40,727 nucleotides of DNA from Lachnospiraceae bacterium (GTDB lineage Bacteria; Bacillota; Clostridia; Lachnospirales; Lachnospiraceae): positions 1 through 40,727 of the forward strand of contig JAISUG010000088.1 of NCBI GenBank assembly GCA_031272185.1, written 5' to 3'. Each line of letters starts with the position of its first letter. Within the stretch, counting starts at the first letter, position 1. Below, piece after piece: positions 1 to 8,227 of the stretch. Under the pieces are notes generated by a model. The model was given only the letters and a program-made list of their open reading frames with translations. It ran no database searches and was not told the origin of the DNA. Made by a program: the position numbers and the translations under genes.

Positions 1-428
1 AGGAAACTGTTGAAAATACGGTTCGGCTCATCTGCATCCGCCAATTCGATCGGCAACTGTTCTTGGTCGATCAGGTTGCGCAGCTTGTAACTAACCTCTT
101 CGCTAAATGAAGACATGGCACTTTCCCTGGTCGCAGATATCGATGAAAAATCAAACTTCAGCACATGGTAACTGTTCGCATAAGCCGTCTTGTGGTCGTA
201 GATGTACGTCCCCCCAAACAGCTTCTCGAAGTTCTCCTTTTCCCGGATGTCATAGTAGCACTGGAGCATGGACAGGAAGAAGCTCTTCCCAAAACGCCGG
301 GGGCGCAGAAACAGCAGCTGCTTCCCCACATCCTCCAGCACTTCTATATACTTCGTCTTGTCCACCAGCAGATAACTGCCGTCCATGACCACGCTCTTGT
401 AATCGCTGTACTGATACGGAACCTTCAT
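1..428 (-). CDS. AAA-ATPase-like protein, N-terminal part (cut by window edge)
   Basis: The reverse strand reads open from an ATG at 426-428 to the window edge, giving 142 residues. The start, MKVPYQYSDYKSVV, followed by a YLLVDKTKYIE segment and LLFLRPRRFGKSFFLSML, is the signature of the AAA-ATPase-like family (DUF1703/PDDEXK-associated) common in anaerobic Bacillota and Bacteroidota. RPRRFGKS is the Walker A-like loop at about residues 43-50. Members normally run to 500-600 residues and end in a PD-(D/E)XK nuclease-like domain, which lies outside the window. The cellular role of the family is unproven; a mobile or defence-linked ATPase-nuclease is the usual guess. A weak purine-rich ribosome site (GGGAAAGGGCGG) precedes the ATG. 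Two decayed C-terminal fragments of the same family lie at 18663-18857 and 24981-25096, so the family seems to have been copied and lost repeatedly here. Confidence 0.85.
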   Translation of the reverse strand, partial: MKVPYQYSDYKSVVMDGSYLLVDKTKYIEVLEDVGKQLLFLRPRRFGKSFFLSMLQCYYDIREKENFEKLFGGTYIYDHKTAYANSYHVLKFDFSSISATRESAMSSFSEEVSYKLRNLIDQEQLPIELADADEPNRIFNSF

Positions 429-628
429 AAAAACCGCCCTTTCCCGCAAAGCCTGCAACAACCTCATGCATGCGATTCCCTGCGCACTACACCCATGCGC
501 CCTGTCCTTGCGCCCGATACCCCATGCGTTCCCAGCACAGCCATGCCTCATGCCATCACTCTGATTATACACCCAAACCACCTGGCAAACAACTTGAACT
601 TCACTGCATCCGACGCACTCTAATCTAC

Positions 629-657
629 TTGCATTTTTCACCTTGAGGCTATACAAT
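629..657 (+). promoter_or_regulatory. Promoter of maf, positioned for a leaderless transcript
   Basis: TTGCAT at 629-634 and TACAAT at 652-657 are separated by 17 nt. The maf ATG lies at 664, six bases after the -10 box, where transcription would be expected to start. No Shine-Dalgarno sequence stands before the ATG. The same arrangement is found at capA (2380-2416). Confidence 0.6.
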
Positions 658-663
658 GTTCAC

Positions 664-1455
664 ATGAATGAATTCAGATTGATATTGGCCTCCGCCTCGC
701 CTAGGCGGAAAGACATATTGGAAAACCATGGGATCTCCCCTGTCGTGATGCCGTCGGACTGGGAAGAGACGATACCCCCGGAGATGGAGTGTGCCCCACC
801 GGAAGAGATATGCACGTACCTGGCATACCACAAAGCGAAGTCAGTGTATGAAATGATCCGGAAAGTGGGCGGCACACCTGCCGCATCCCCAAGCGCTGCT
901 GCACCGCCAACTACCCTGTCCCCTATCGGCCTACGTACTTTCGTCCTGGGTGCGGACACCATCGTGGTGTGCGGGAAGAGTGTAGGCAAGCCCCGCAACG
1001 AGTCAGGCTTGTACGAGGATATCCTGGACAAATCACGCACGGAGTCAGGCCTGTGCGGCAAGAGTGCAGGCAAACCCTCCGACGAGTCAGACTTGTGCTG
1101 CGAGATCCTGGGCAAGCCCACCGACGAGGCAGATGCACGCCGTATGTTGCGGCTCCTGCGGGGACGGCCCCACCGTGTCATGACAGGCGTGTCCCTGTGG
1201 GAACTCCCCGCCGGCCGCAACTTGACGGCCTATGACATCTCCACGGTGTATTTCCGCGACTATCCGGACGAGACCATAGAAGAATACCTGCGGGTGGAGC
1301 AGCCATATGACAAAGCCGGCTCCTATGCGATCCAGTCATTCGCCACCGGGAAATACCACCCACTGGCGGAGAAGATAGACGGGGACCTGGAAAATGTCAT
1401 CGGCCTGCCCATGCACCTGGTGCGGCGGATGCTGGATGCGATGCTGCAGCCATGA
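664..1455 (+). CDS. maf: Maf-like nucleotide pyrophosphatase with tandem 14-residue insert
   Basis: Maf proteins hydrolyse non-canonical or modified nucleoside triphosphates to monophosphates and are linked to septum arrest. The N-terminus LILASASPRR (residues 6-15) is the family substrate-binding signature. FVLGADTIVV near residue 95 supplies the conserved acidic residue, and GKPTDEADARRMLRLL followed by RVMTGV completes the fold. I chose the ATG at 664 because the upstream TTG (643) adds nothing conserved and lies between the promoter boxes. At 263 residues it is about 60 longer than usual. The excess is a four-fold tandem repeat of 14 codons (985-1152) in which the conserved GKPxDExD motif itself has been copied: units begin GKPRNES, DKSRTES, GKPSDES and GKPTDEA. 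Only the last unit is in the normal place. Whether the enzyme tolerates the insert is unknown, but the frame is intact. Confidence 0.92.
   Translation: MNEFRLILASASPRRKDILENHGISPVVMPSDWEETIPPEMECAPPEEICTYLAYHKAKSVYEMIRKVGGTPAASPSAAAPPTTLSPIGLRTFVLGADTIVVCGKSVGKPRNESGLYEDILDKSRTESGLCGKSAGKPSDESDLCCEILGKPTDEADARRMLRLLRGRPHRVMTGVSLWELPAGRNLTAYDISTVYFRDYPDETIEEYLRVEQPYDKAGSYAIQSFATGKYHPLAEKIDGDLENVIGLPMHLVRRMLDAMLQP
985..1152 (+). repeat. 42-nt tandem repeat, four units, inside maf
   Basis: Units start at 985, 1027, 1069 and 1111, an exact 42-nt period (14 codons). Pairs of units are more alike at an 84-nt period (tgcgg-aagag at 970 and 1054). The last unit is the native conserved Maf segment. 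Confidence 0.9.
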
Positions 1456-1620
1456 TCTGCGCCGCACCCGTCTAACCGCACCTCCCATGCACGGTCTCCA
1501 GTGCGGCGCTTGCACACATACGCCGCGCCGCATTCGCCCCGCCCCACCCAGCCCCGCTCACACCCATACGCTACGCTTGTTCCCGGGCGCCGCACCAATC
1601 TATCCGCACCGTGCACCCCA

Positions 1621-2199
1621 TCAGTAGGACGCATTCATCACGTACCCCAGCACCGCGCCCACGGCGCCGCCCAGGATATGTGTCAGGTTTGAAACATTGT
1701 CCTGCACCGCGACCGCGTCCATCACCTGGCCGCCGATATAGACCACGGCCACCAGGATGAACGTCAGGGGGATGGTATTGTCCGCGGTCCTGGTAAACGA
1801 TGCCAGCAGGATCATGGCGAACACCACGCCGCTGGCGCCCAGGATCGCATGGGGGAAGAATATGATATTGGCGATGCCCGTCACCAACGCAGTGGCCACG
1901 ATCATGATAATGATGTTTAGAGAGCCGTATTTCTCTTCCAACAAAGGCCCGATCACCAGCACCATCATCACATTGCCCAGCAGATGGTCCATGTCCGCAT
2001 GGCCCAGCACGTGGAAAAACAGCCTCAGGTAAGTGAGCGGGTTGAAAGGCGACGAGCGGTACACGGAAAACAACACCCGGTTCGCCGCGCCTTTGGACAG
2101 GTAATTTATGAAGAGCGCAAGTATGCACATCAGCGAAAACCACAGCACCACAGGTGCATTGAACGAGATTTGGAGACCCCTCCTCCTGCGATAAGCCAT
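1621..2199 (-). CDS. Rhomboid family intramembrane serine protease
   Basis: A polytopic membrane protease of 192 residues that cleaves transmembrane substrates inside the bilayer. The catalytic serine is in GASGVVF (Ser123). The partner histidine is His174 in THILGGAVGAVLG. The HxxxN motif in HADMDHLLGNVMMV (about residues 67-80) helps form the oxyanion site. About six hydrophobic segments can be counted, as in the minimal bacterial rhomboid core. I start it at the ATG at 2199 (MAYRRRRG), which has an AAAGGA ribosome site seven bases upstream and a basic cytosolic N-terminus. A longer open frame to 2370 would read through a repeat element and lacks homology. It lies between maf (convergent) and the CapA-like gene (divergent). 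Its physiological substrate cannot be inferred from the context. Confidence 0.9.
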   Translation of the reverse strand: MAYRRRRGLQISFNAPVVLWFSLMCILALFINYLSKGAANRVLFSVYRSSPFNPLTYLRLFFHVLGHADMDHLLGNVMMVLVIGPLLEEKYGSLNIIIMIVATALVTGIANIIFFPHAILGASGVVFAMILLASFTRTADNTIPLTFILVAVVYIGGQVMDAVAVQDNVSNLTHILGGAVGAVLGYVMNASY

Positions 2200-2216
2200 C
2201 GTAAAATCCTTTCCCC

Positions 2217-2361
2217 GTGCATTTATGGAACCAACACGACCCAAGCCGGCACAAACCGACCCAAGCCACAAACACTGTACGTTACAAGTCATTCCCCAGC
2301 AGCCGATAAGCAGCCGGGGCGGGCCGTGCCGCCTGTTAACCATTGTACCCCATAAATGCAC
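2217..2361. repeat. 12-bp inverted repeats flanking a 121-nt spacer segment
   Basis: GTGCATTTATGG at 2217-2228 recurs as its exact reverse complement at 2350-2361. Between them lie two direct copies of CGACCCAAGCC (2237 and 2257) and the short repeat element at 2281-2340. The left arm lies next to the rhomboid ribosome site; the right arm is just upstream of the capA promoter. Confidence 0.7.
2281..2340 (+). mobile_element. GTTAC-family miniature element, 60-nt copy
   Basis: Begins GTTACAAGTCATTCCCC and ends CTGTTAAC. It is flanked by CACTGTAC (2273-2280) and CATTGTAC (2341-2348), an apparent 8-bp target duplication with one mismatch. The interior shares AGCCGATAAGCAGCCGGGG with the copies at 10087-10242 (opposite orientation) and 38378-38554. 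It has no coding capacity. Confidence 0.65.
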
Positions 2362-2379
2362 ATTCATCAACTATTTCCC

Positions 2380-2409
2380 TTGCATATTTTGATGAAATGA
2401 GTGTATACT
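2380..2409 (+). promoter_or_regulatory. Promoter of the CapA-like gene, leaderless geometry
   Basis: TTGCAT at 2380-2385, 18-nt spacer, TATACT at 2404-2409. The ATG at 2416 is six bases past the -10 box. No ribosome site is present, so the mRNA probably begins at or next to the start codon. Confidence 0.65.
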
Positions 2410-2415
2410 GGCATC

Positions 2416-3861
2416 ATGAAAACACTAGCGCAAAGGTTCCAAAAACAACATACATCCGGCCCGGCCGGCCGCCCCCCGCATTTTGCCTTTCGGCGACCCA
2501 TTGTGTTGCTGTGGGTCCTCACCGCCTGGTTCCTGGTTTCATGGTCCCTGGTTTCATGTTCCCAGGCAAAGCCCCCCGCCCGGCCCGCATCCGATACGCC
2601 AGGCGCCCTTTCCGATGCCCCCGCATCCACGGCGGACCAAACACCCCTTGAGGCGGCGCCTGCCGATGCCCCCGCATCCTTGGCCCAAGGCCCCGGCCCC
2701 GAGGCGCCCACCCTCATTGTTGACGCCGCACCCTCATCGGCGCCGCCGGACGCCACAGCCGCCCCCGACATCCCTTCCCTGAACTTGGACTACCCCGACG
2801 GGACGGGCTGGTATGAGGCGGACCGTGCCACCACCGGCAGCGTCGGCGATGGGGCATTCGCCGAGACGAGAGTCACCCGCCGCAACACCGCCGCCGACTC
2901 AGGCCCGGGCGCCGATGGCTCCACGGCAGGCAGTTCGTCAGCGGACGCCGGGCCTGCCCCATTCGAGATCACCATCTCCATGGTGGGCGATTGCTGCATC
3001 ACCACCATAGCAGGGCAGTCCTACCAGGGCTCCTACGACTGGTACGCCGCAAACTACCCGCCGACGTATTTCCTGGAAAATGTCGCCGGCGTGTTCCGCG
3101 ACGATGATTTCACCATCGCCAACCTGGAAAATGTGGTTTCGGACAGGGATCTTCGCCCGGTCGACAAAGGCGAGGGCACCGCTTTCTGGTTCAAGGCCCC
3201 CAGCGCCCACACCCAGATCCTCACATCCTCCGGCGTGGAGATCGTGTCCCTGGCCAACAACCACACAGGCGACTACGGCCAGCCGGGCCAGCAAGACACC
3301 ATCGAAGCGGTGTCAAACGCCGGCCTGCTTTATGGTGACGAAACAACCACCGCATATTTCGAGAAAAATGGGTACCGCATCGCCCTCATATGCCACAGGC
3401 TGCGCTACGAAGGCGAGGCCGCCGACATCATACCGCGCATTGCGGAGGCTGCGGGACAGTCTGACTTCCAGATCGTGTTCTACCACGGCGGCACAGAGGG
3501 GAGCCACACGGTCGACCCCTACCGCATCCGGGCCAGCCATGCCATGGTGGACGCGGGGGCGGATCTGGTGGTGGGGGCCCACCCCCATGTCATCCAGCCC
3601 ATCGAGGCCTATGGCGGCGCCACCATCGTCCACTCCCTGGGCAACTTCACATTCGGCGGCAACCGCAACCCCAAAAACCGCACCATCATCTACCGGCATA
3701 CCCTGACCATCGACGAACAGGGTACACTGGTGGGGCAGTCATACGAGGCCATCCCCTGCTACGTACAAAAAAACCCCTGGCAGCCCGACATCATCACCGA
3801 CGAGGCCGAGCGCCAGAGGGTACTTGGCTATTTGCGGGGCGAAATCGCCTCGCCATATTAA
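2416..3861 (+). CDS. CapA-family metallophosphatase-like lipoprotein
   Basis: A 481-residue surface protein of the CapA/PgsA family, named for poly-gamma-glutamate capsule synthesis and built on a calcineurin-like fold. A basic N-terminus and hydrophobic stretch end in a lipobox, LVSC, with Cys48 as the lipidation site. Residues about 50-180 are a Pro/Ala/Asp-rich linker with repeated DAPAS motifs. The enzyme domain follows: ISMVGDCC near 187, DDFTIANLENVVS, LANNHTGDYG near 280, GAHPHVIQPIEAY near 386 and HSLGNFTFGG. These match the conserved Asp, Asn/His and His metal-binding blocks of the family. No other capsule genes adjoin it, so polyglutamate synthesis is not implied; a peptidoglycan- or envelope-related phosphoesterase role is as likely. 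The start at 2416 rather than 2401 follows from the promoter position. Confidence 0.88.
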   Translation: MKTLAQRFQKQHTSGPAGRPPHFAFRRPIVLLWVLTAWFLVSWSLVSCSQAKPPARPASDTPGALSDAPASTADQTPLEAAPADAPASLAQGPGPEAPTLIVDAAPSSAPPDATAAPDIPSLNLDYPDGTGWYEADRATTGSVGDGAFAETRVTRRNTAADSGPGADGSTAGSSSADAGPAPFEITISMVGDCCITTIAGQSYQGSYDWYAANYPPTYFLENVAGVFRDDDFTIANLENVVSDRDLRPVDKGEGTAFWFKAPSAHTQILTSSGVEIVSLANNHTGDYGQPGQQDTIEAVSNAGLLYGDETTTAYFEKNGYRIALICHRLRYEGEAADIIPRIAEAAGQSDFQIVFYHGGTEGSHTVDPYRIRASHAMVDAGADLVVGAHPHVIQPIEAYGGATIVHSLGNFTFGGNRNPKNRTIIYRHTLTIDEQGTLVGQSYEAIPCYVQKNPWQPDIITDEAERQRVLGYLRGEIASPY

Positions 3862-3972
3862 GCGCCGCCCACACACACCATAATATATCGTAACAGCCCT
3901 ATACGCCAAACCATTCCCCAAAGCGGCCCGTCGCCGCCCGGGCGGCTGGCGTTTCGTGCATATGCGCGGGCA

Positions 3973-5514
3973 TCAGAATCTCATCTTCTCCTCAAAATAC
4001 GCCCTCAGCCCCCCGATGGGCACGCGCTCCTGTCCCATGGAGTCCCGGTCGCGCACCGTCACCGCGCCGTCCGTCTCCGATTCGAAGTCATAGGTCACGC
4101 AGAAAGGCGTGCCGATCTCGTCCAGGCGACGGTACCGCTTGCCGATGTTGCCGCGGTCGTCGTATTCGCAGTTGTAGTACCTGGACAATTCCTCATAGAT
4201 CTTCCAGGCGCCGTCCGCCAGTTTCTTCGAAAGGGGCAGCACGCCCACTTTCACAGGGGCGATGGCGGGGTGGAAATGCAGCACCGTGCGCACGTCCCCC
4301 TCCCCTATCTCTTCCTCGTCATATGCGGAGCACAGCAGCGCCAGCGTCACCCGGTCCGCGCCCAGGGACGGCTCGATGACATAGGGGATATACCGGGTCT
4401 TCTTCTCGTCGTCGAAATACGACAGGTCCTCCCCGGATGTGTTTTGGTGCTGGGTCAGGTCATAGTCCGTGCGGTCCGCGATCCCCCAGAGTTCCCCCCA
4501 CCCGAAGGGGAAGAGGAACTCGATGTCCGTGGTGGCCTTGCTGTAAAATGACAGCTCCTCCGGCGAATGATCCCGCACACGCATCTCATCGTCCTTGACC
4601 CCCAGCGCCTGAAGCCAGCCTATGCAGTAGGATTTCCAATAATCAAACCACTCCAGGTCCGTGTCCGGCTCGCAGAAAAACTCCAGCTCCATCTGCTCGA
4701 ACTCCCGGGTCCGGAAAGTGAAGTTCCCGGGCGTGATCTCGTTGCGGAAAGATTTGCCCACCTGGCCTATGCCAAACGGGATCTTCTTCCGGGAGGTCCG
4801 CTGGACGTTCTTGAAATTCACGAAGATGCCCTGGGCGGTCTCGGGCCGCAGGTACACCGTGTTTTTCGCATCCTCCGTCACGCCCTGGAAAGTCTTGAAC
4901 ATGAGGTTGAACTGGCGGATGTCCGTGAAATCATGCTTCCCGCAGCTGGGGCATGGGATCCGCTTCTCCTCGATGAACGCTTTCATCTGGTCCAGTGTCC
5001 ACCCGTCGATGGGCACATCCATGGGTGCCACAGCGCTGGTTACGCCATGGGTGCCGTCTTCCCCGTCGCCGGCCGCCCCCCGGACGGCATCCACTGCGCC
5101 GTCCGCCGGCCCCGGGGCCACGTCCTGCGCCCCTGCGCTTGCCGACGCCGCGCTTGCCGAGGCCGCAGGGCCCGCCGCACCCTGGGCATCCGCCAGGTAA
5201 TCTTCGATGAGTTTGTCCGCGCGGAACCGCTCGTGGCAGTTCCTGCAGTCCATCAGCGGGTCCGAGAACCCGCCCAGGTGGCCGCTGGCCACCCACGTCT
5301 GGGTATTCATCAGGATGGCGCAGTCCACGCCCACATTATAGGGGCTTTCCTGGATGAATTTCTGCCACCATGCCCGCTTTATGTTGTTTTTAAGCTCCAC
5401 GCCCAGGTTGCCATAGTCCCAGGTGTTGGCCAAGCCGCCGTAGATCTCGCTGCCGGGGTAGACGAACCCCCTGCCCTTGGCCAACGCCACGATTTTCTCC
5501 ATCGTTTTTTCCAT
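3973..5514 (-). CDS. glyS: Glycyl-tRNA synthetase (single-chain class II) with low-complexity insert
   Basis: Charges tRNA-Gly in the cytoplasm. This is the dimeric, eukaryote-like type rather than the alpha2-beta2 form. [23 protein letters not shown]...WDYGNLG opens the catalytic domain. CRNCHERF (about 88) and CPSCGKHDF (about 188) give paired CxxC motifs. [37 protein letters not shown] (motif 2 region) and [14 protein letters not shown] (motif 3) follow. The C-terminal anticodon domain starts at [14 protein letters not shown]. Between the two CxxC pairs, residues about 105-165 are an Ala/Gly/Ser/Asp-rich run absent from usual homologues. The start at 5514 has AGGA five bases upstream and gives 513 residues; a GTG at 5544 in the same frame is possible. 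It lies convergent with the CapA-like gene. Confidence 0.95.
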   Translation of the reverse strand: MEKTMEKIVALAKGRGFVYPGSEIYGGLANTWDYGNLGVELKNNIKRAWWQKFIQESPYNVGVDCAILMNTQTWVASGHLGGFSDPLMDCRNCHERFRADKLIEDYLADAQGAAGPAASASAASASAGAQDVAPGPADGAVDAVRGAAGDGEDGTHGVTSAVAPMDVPIDGWTLDQMKAFIEEKRIPCPSCGKHDFTDIRQFNLMFKTFQGVTEDAKNTVYLRPETAQGIFVNFKNVQRTSRKKIPFGIGQVGKSFRNEITPGNFTFRTREFEQMELEFFCEPDTDLEWFDYWKSYCIGWLQALGVKDDEMRVRDHSPEELSFYSKATTDIEFLFPFGWGELWGIADRTDYDLTQHQNTSGEDLSYFDDEKKTRYIPYVIEPSLGADRVTLALLCSAYDEEEIGEGDVRTVLHFHPAIAPVKVGVLPLSKKLADGAWKIYEELSRYYNCEYDDRGNIGKRYRRLDEIGTPFCVTYDFESETDGAVTVRDRDSMGQERVPIGGLRAYFEEKMRF

Positions 5515-5562
5515 ACCAATCCTGCCTTCTAATGCACTCTCCACTCTCTATCGAATCACCGG

Positions 5563-5727
5563 CCACCGTTTTCCAACCACAACGCCGGTACTGCCAACTA
5601 CACCGCCCCGCAGGACCGCAGTCTGCCACATCTTCTGCCAGACATACCTCCGGCCACATACCCCATCGATGCCCTCACATCAATGCCACCGTTTTCTAAC
5701 CACGCTCACCGGAACACCAGGTACCCC
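5563..5727. repeat. Micro-duplicated spacer downstream of the lipoprotein gene
   Basis: CCACCGTTTTC-Y-AACCAC occurs at 5563-5580 and 5686-5703. The last bases of the 5806-6678 gene, CTCACCGGAACACCAGG and on (5805-5827), recur at 5705-5727, exactly 100 nt away. Nothing else recognisable lies in this roughly 290-nt spacer (5515-5805). Confidence 0.8.
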
Positions 5728-5805
5728 CACAACCCCCAACCGCTGCCAACCATATCTTTCCATCGCCCACGTCACAGTGCACCTGACCGGGTATAACCGC
5801 ACCAC

Positions 5806-6678
5806 TCACCGGAACACCAGGTACCCCGCGCCGCCTGCGCAAACCGCCGTGTGCTCCCCCGTTGCCGTCATGGCGCCGGCGGTATACAGGATCTTGCCTT
5901 CAGTCTGTACGTTCGCGCCCCCCCGCAGGTACACATACACCGCATCCGGGAGTTTCTGCACATCGGACAGCCTCACCGCCTTGCCGTCATCCGCGCTGAT
6001 GAACTCTATGTTCCCGGGGATGCCCCCCGAGACCCGGCGCACTTCCAGCGCATCAAGTGCGTTCGCATCCCCCGTTTCCTGTGTGAAGTTCAAAAAGTCT
6101 ATGGCGGACGCATAGTCGTACACCACCACGGCCTTCCCGCCGCCCACTTCGCAGCTGACCAGTGAAACCGGCTGCTTGGACTGCCCGGATGCATCCACTA
6201 TATGGGGGGCCAGCTCCTGGGCTGCGTTGAAATCGCCCACCGCCTGCCCCACAAACGCAGCCAGCCCTTCCGACGTATATGCCCCGCCGGCGCCCTGGGT
6301 TGCGTCGTATCCTACCACCAATGCGCTGCGGATCCCCAGGTCTTGCCCCAGGTAGATGCTGTTTTGATCCGGTGCGAAAACCGCACCCGCATCTGGCGCC
6401 TGCGTCTCCTGCCCCGAAGCGCCACCCTCCCCGCCGCCGCTGCCGCAGCCTGCCAGCAGCATGGCAGCGAGCGCCATGGCCATCGATGAAAACAAGATGG
6501 CTTTTATGAACCCGGCGGGCAAGCCCCGCCCATGTCTGCCCCGTGCACGCCCACATCCGCTTCCGAAGCATCCGAAGCAACCGACGCAACCGATGCCGCC
6601 GCACACCCCACGTGCAGCGCCATCCGGGCAGCCCCCCTGCCCCGCCTTATCTTCTGTCCGCAACCAAACCCGACTCAT
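5806..6678 (-). CDS. Predicted lipoprotein of unknown function
   Basis: I do not recognise the family. The product (up to 290 residues) has a hydrophobic segment AILFSSMAMALAAMLLAGC whose end, LLAGC (Cys78 counted from the first ATG), is a lipobox. A Gly/Ser linker follows, then about 190 residues of soluble protein with a VVYDYASAIDFLNF segment and a C-terminal region of short strands ending GYLVFR. Residues 1-55, before the membrane segment, are Gly/Cys-rich and derive from 9-nt tandem repeats (CCGAAGCAA type at about 6560-6600). The true start may therefore lie further in. The ATG at 6678 does have a purine-rich AAGGCAGGG upstream, and that ribosome site and ATG are duplicated 80 nt upstream (6676 and 6756). 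It follows the MATE gene with a gap of about 200 nt and may be co-transcribed. Confidence 0.6.
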   Translation of the reverse strand: MSRVWLRTEDKAGQGGCPDGAARGVCGGIGCVGCFGCFGSGCGRARGRHGRGLPAGFIKAILFSSMAMALAAMLLAGCGSGGGEGGASGQETQAPDAGAVFAPDQNSIYLGQDLGIRSALVVGYDATQGAGGAYTSEGLAAFVGQAVGDFNAAQELAPHIVDASGQSKQPVSLVSCEVGGGKAVVVYDYASAIDFLNFTQETGDANALDALEVRRVSGGIPGNIEFISADDGKAVRLSDVQKLPDAVYVYLRGGANVQTEGKILYTAGAMTATGEHTAVCAGGAGYLVFR

Positions 6679-6790
6679 GTCCCACGCCCTGCCTTAACCT
6701 ATCTGCCATCAGACCGATCTCGCCGGCAATCCATGCCGCCCCAATCACCAATCGGCATGTCCCACGCCCTGCCTTGCTCTATCTGCCAGT
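6676..6790. repeat. 80-nt tandem duplication in the MATE-lipoprotein spacer
   Basis: CATGTCCCACGCCCTGCCTT occurs at 6676-6695 and 6756-6775, each followed closely by CTATCTGCCA. On the minus strand this duplicates the presumed ribosome site and ATG of the lipoprotein gene. Confidence 0.85.
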
Positions 6791-6833
6791 GCACTTCCAT
6801 GATATCATACATTATTTCCCCGCCCTTGTAAAC

Positions 6834-6917
6834 TTCTTTTCAAGTTTTCTCGCCGCCGGGGCGAACCCATGCCCTTATGCGGCGCGCGGGCCCCCATATT
6901 TCTTCTCAAGTTTTCTC
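6834..6917. repeat. 3'-end echo of the MATE gene, 66-nt period
   Basis: TTCTTTTCAAGTTTTCTC at 6834-6851, outside the gene, repeats TTCTTCTCAAGTTTTCTC at 6900-6917, inside its last codons (the RKLEKK stretch), 66 nt apart. Confidence 0.75.
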
Positions 6918-8227
6918 ACAGACCGAACATATGCCACCGCCATGGGCGCGCAGGCGCCGATCCATGCCAAGGGGCCCGCCCAGCACGCCCCGGCAAACCC
7001 CATGAAAGACGCCAGCACCACTGCGGCGAATGTCCGCATGATCAGCTCCATCACCCCGGCGATAGTGGGAACCAAACTGTCACCCAGCCCCTGCAGCGTA
7101 TTCCGAAACACATACAGCAGCGCCAGCACCCAGTAAAGCGCCCCGGTGATGCGCAGGTATGTCTGTGCCAGCGACTGCAGCTGGGGCTCGCTGCTGCCCA
7201 CGAACACACCGGCCAGCTGGTATCCGGCCAATATGTTGACCAGGCCGATCGCGACAGAGAACGCCAGCGACATCAGGCAGCACTGGAAGACGCCCTGGCG
7301 TATGCGTTGCACCAGGCCCGCGCCATAGTTCTGCGCGACATACGTGGCCATGGCGGTGCCGAATGAACTCAAGGGCAGGTTGGCCATCATGTCGATCTTG
7401 CTTGCGGCCGAAAATGCGGCCACGGCCAAGGCCCCCAGGCCGTTGAGCACCGCCTGGAGCACGATGGTGCCGATGGCGATGATGGACATCTGGAACCCCA
7501 TCGGGACCGACACCAAGAGGTGATGCTTCATTTCGCTTTGGGTGGAACGCCAGTCGCTTTTCGACAGGTGCAGAATGGGCATCCTTTTCCATATGTATAC
7601 CAGGCAGAGCACGCCCGAGAACACCTGGGAAGCCACGGTCGCCACCGCGGCGCCCTCCACGCCCATGCCTGCGCCCCGGATCAGCGCGTAGTCCAGCACG
7701 ATGTTCACCACGCAGGCCACCACCAGGAAAATGAGCGGCATCCTGCTGTCCCCCAGCGCCCGGATGATGTTGGAAAGGAAATTGAACAGCATGCTGGCGA
7801 AAATACCCACGAAAATCACAAACAGGTACGCATATGCGTCGTCGATGATCTCGGCGGGGGTGTTCATGGCCTCCAGTATCAGCCTCGTCGTCGGCACCGC
7901 CAGCACCGTCAGCCCCGCGGTGACCACCATGCTGATCTGCGCCCCGGTGGCAAAGCTGCGCTTCACGCCTCTCTCGTCACCGGCCCCGAAGCGCTGGGCC
8001 GTGAGGATGGAAAGCCCCGCTGTGACGCCCATGGCAAAACCCAGGATGAAAAACGTGATGCTCCCGGTGCACCCCACCGCCGCCAAGGCATTGACCCCTA
8101 TGGTCCTGCCCACTATGAGCATGTCAGCCATGCTGTAGAGCTGCTGGAACAGATTTCCGATAAGCAGCGGCACCGCGAACTGCAGTATCAGTTTCGCAGG
8201 AAACCCTTCAGTAAGATTCTTAGTCAT
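6875..8227 (-). CDS. MATE family efflux transporter
   Basis: A 450-residue inner-membrane exporter of the MATE/DinF group, which moves cationic drugs or metabolites out by Na+ or H+ antiport. MTKNLTEGFPAKLILQFAVPLLIGNLFQQLYSMADMLIVGR is the typical start, with the VGR end of helix 2. The second half begins near LLVSVPMGFQMSIIAIGTIVLQ, showing the internal two-fold repeat; twelve hydrophobic segments can be counted. ALGDSRMPL and GLGDSLVPT, the paired cytosolic loop motifs, are present. The ATG at 8227 shares a base with the stop codon of the upstream transpeptidase gene (TGATG), so translation is probably coupled. The substrate is unknown; the pairing with a cell-wall enzyme hints at envelope stress but does not prove it. 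Confidence 0.93.
   Translation of the reverse strand: MTKNLTEGFPAKLILQFAVPLLIGNLFQQLYSMADMLIVGRTIGVNALAAVGCTGSITFFILGFAMGVTAGLSILTAQRFGAGDERGVKRSFATGAQISMVVTAGLTVLAVPTTRLILEAMNTPAEIIDDAYAYLFVIFVGIFASMLFNFLSNIIRALGDSRMPLIFLVVACVVNIVLDYALIRGAGMGVEGAAVATVASQVFSGVLCLVYIWKRMPILHLSKSDWRSTQSEMKHHLLVSVPMGFQMSIIAIGTIVLQAVLNGLGALAVAAFSAASKIDMMANLPLSSFGTAMATYVAQNYGAGLVQRIRQGVFQCCLMSLAFSVAIGLVNILAGYQLAGVFVGSSEPQLQSLAQTYLRITGALYWVLALLYVFRNTLQGLGDSLVPTIAGVMELIMRTFAAVVLASFMGFAGACWAGPLAWIGACAPMAVAYVRSVRKLEKKYGGPRAA

Noticed and set aside
250..471. Open frame on the minus strand overlapping the AAA-ATPase-like gene
   Set aside because: It is the wrong frame of the same strand; the true frame starting at 428 carries the family motifs.
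3900..3965. GC-rich palindrome between capA and glyS as a terminator
   Set aside because: GCCGCCCGGGCGGC is symmetrical but has no T-run on either strand.
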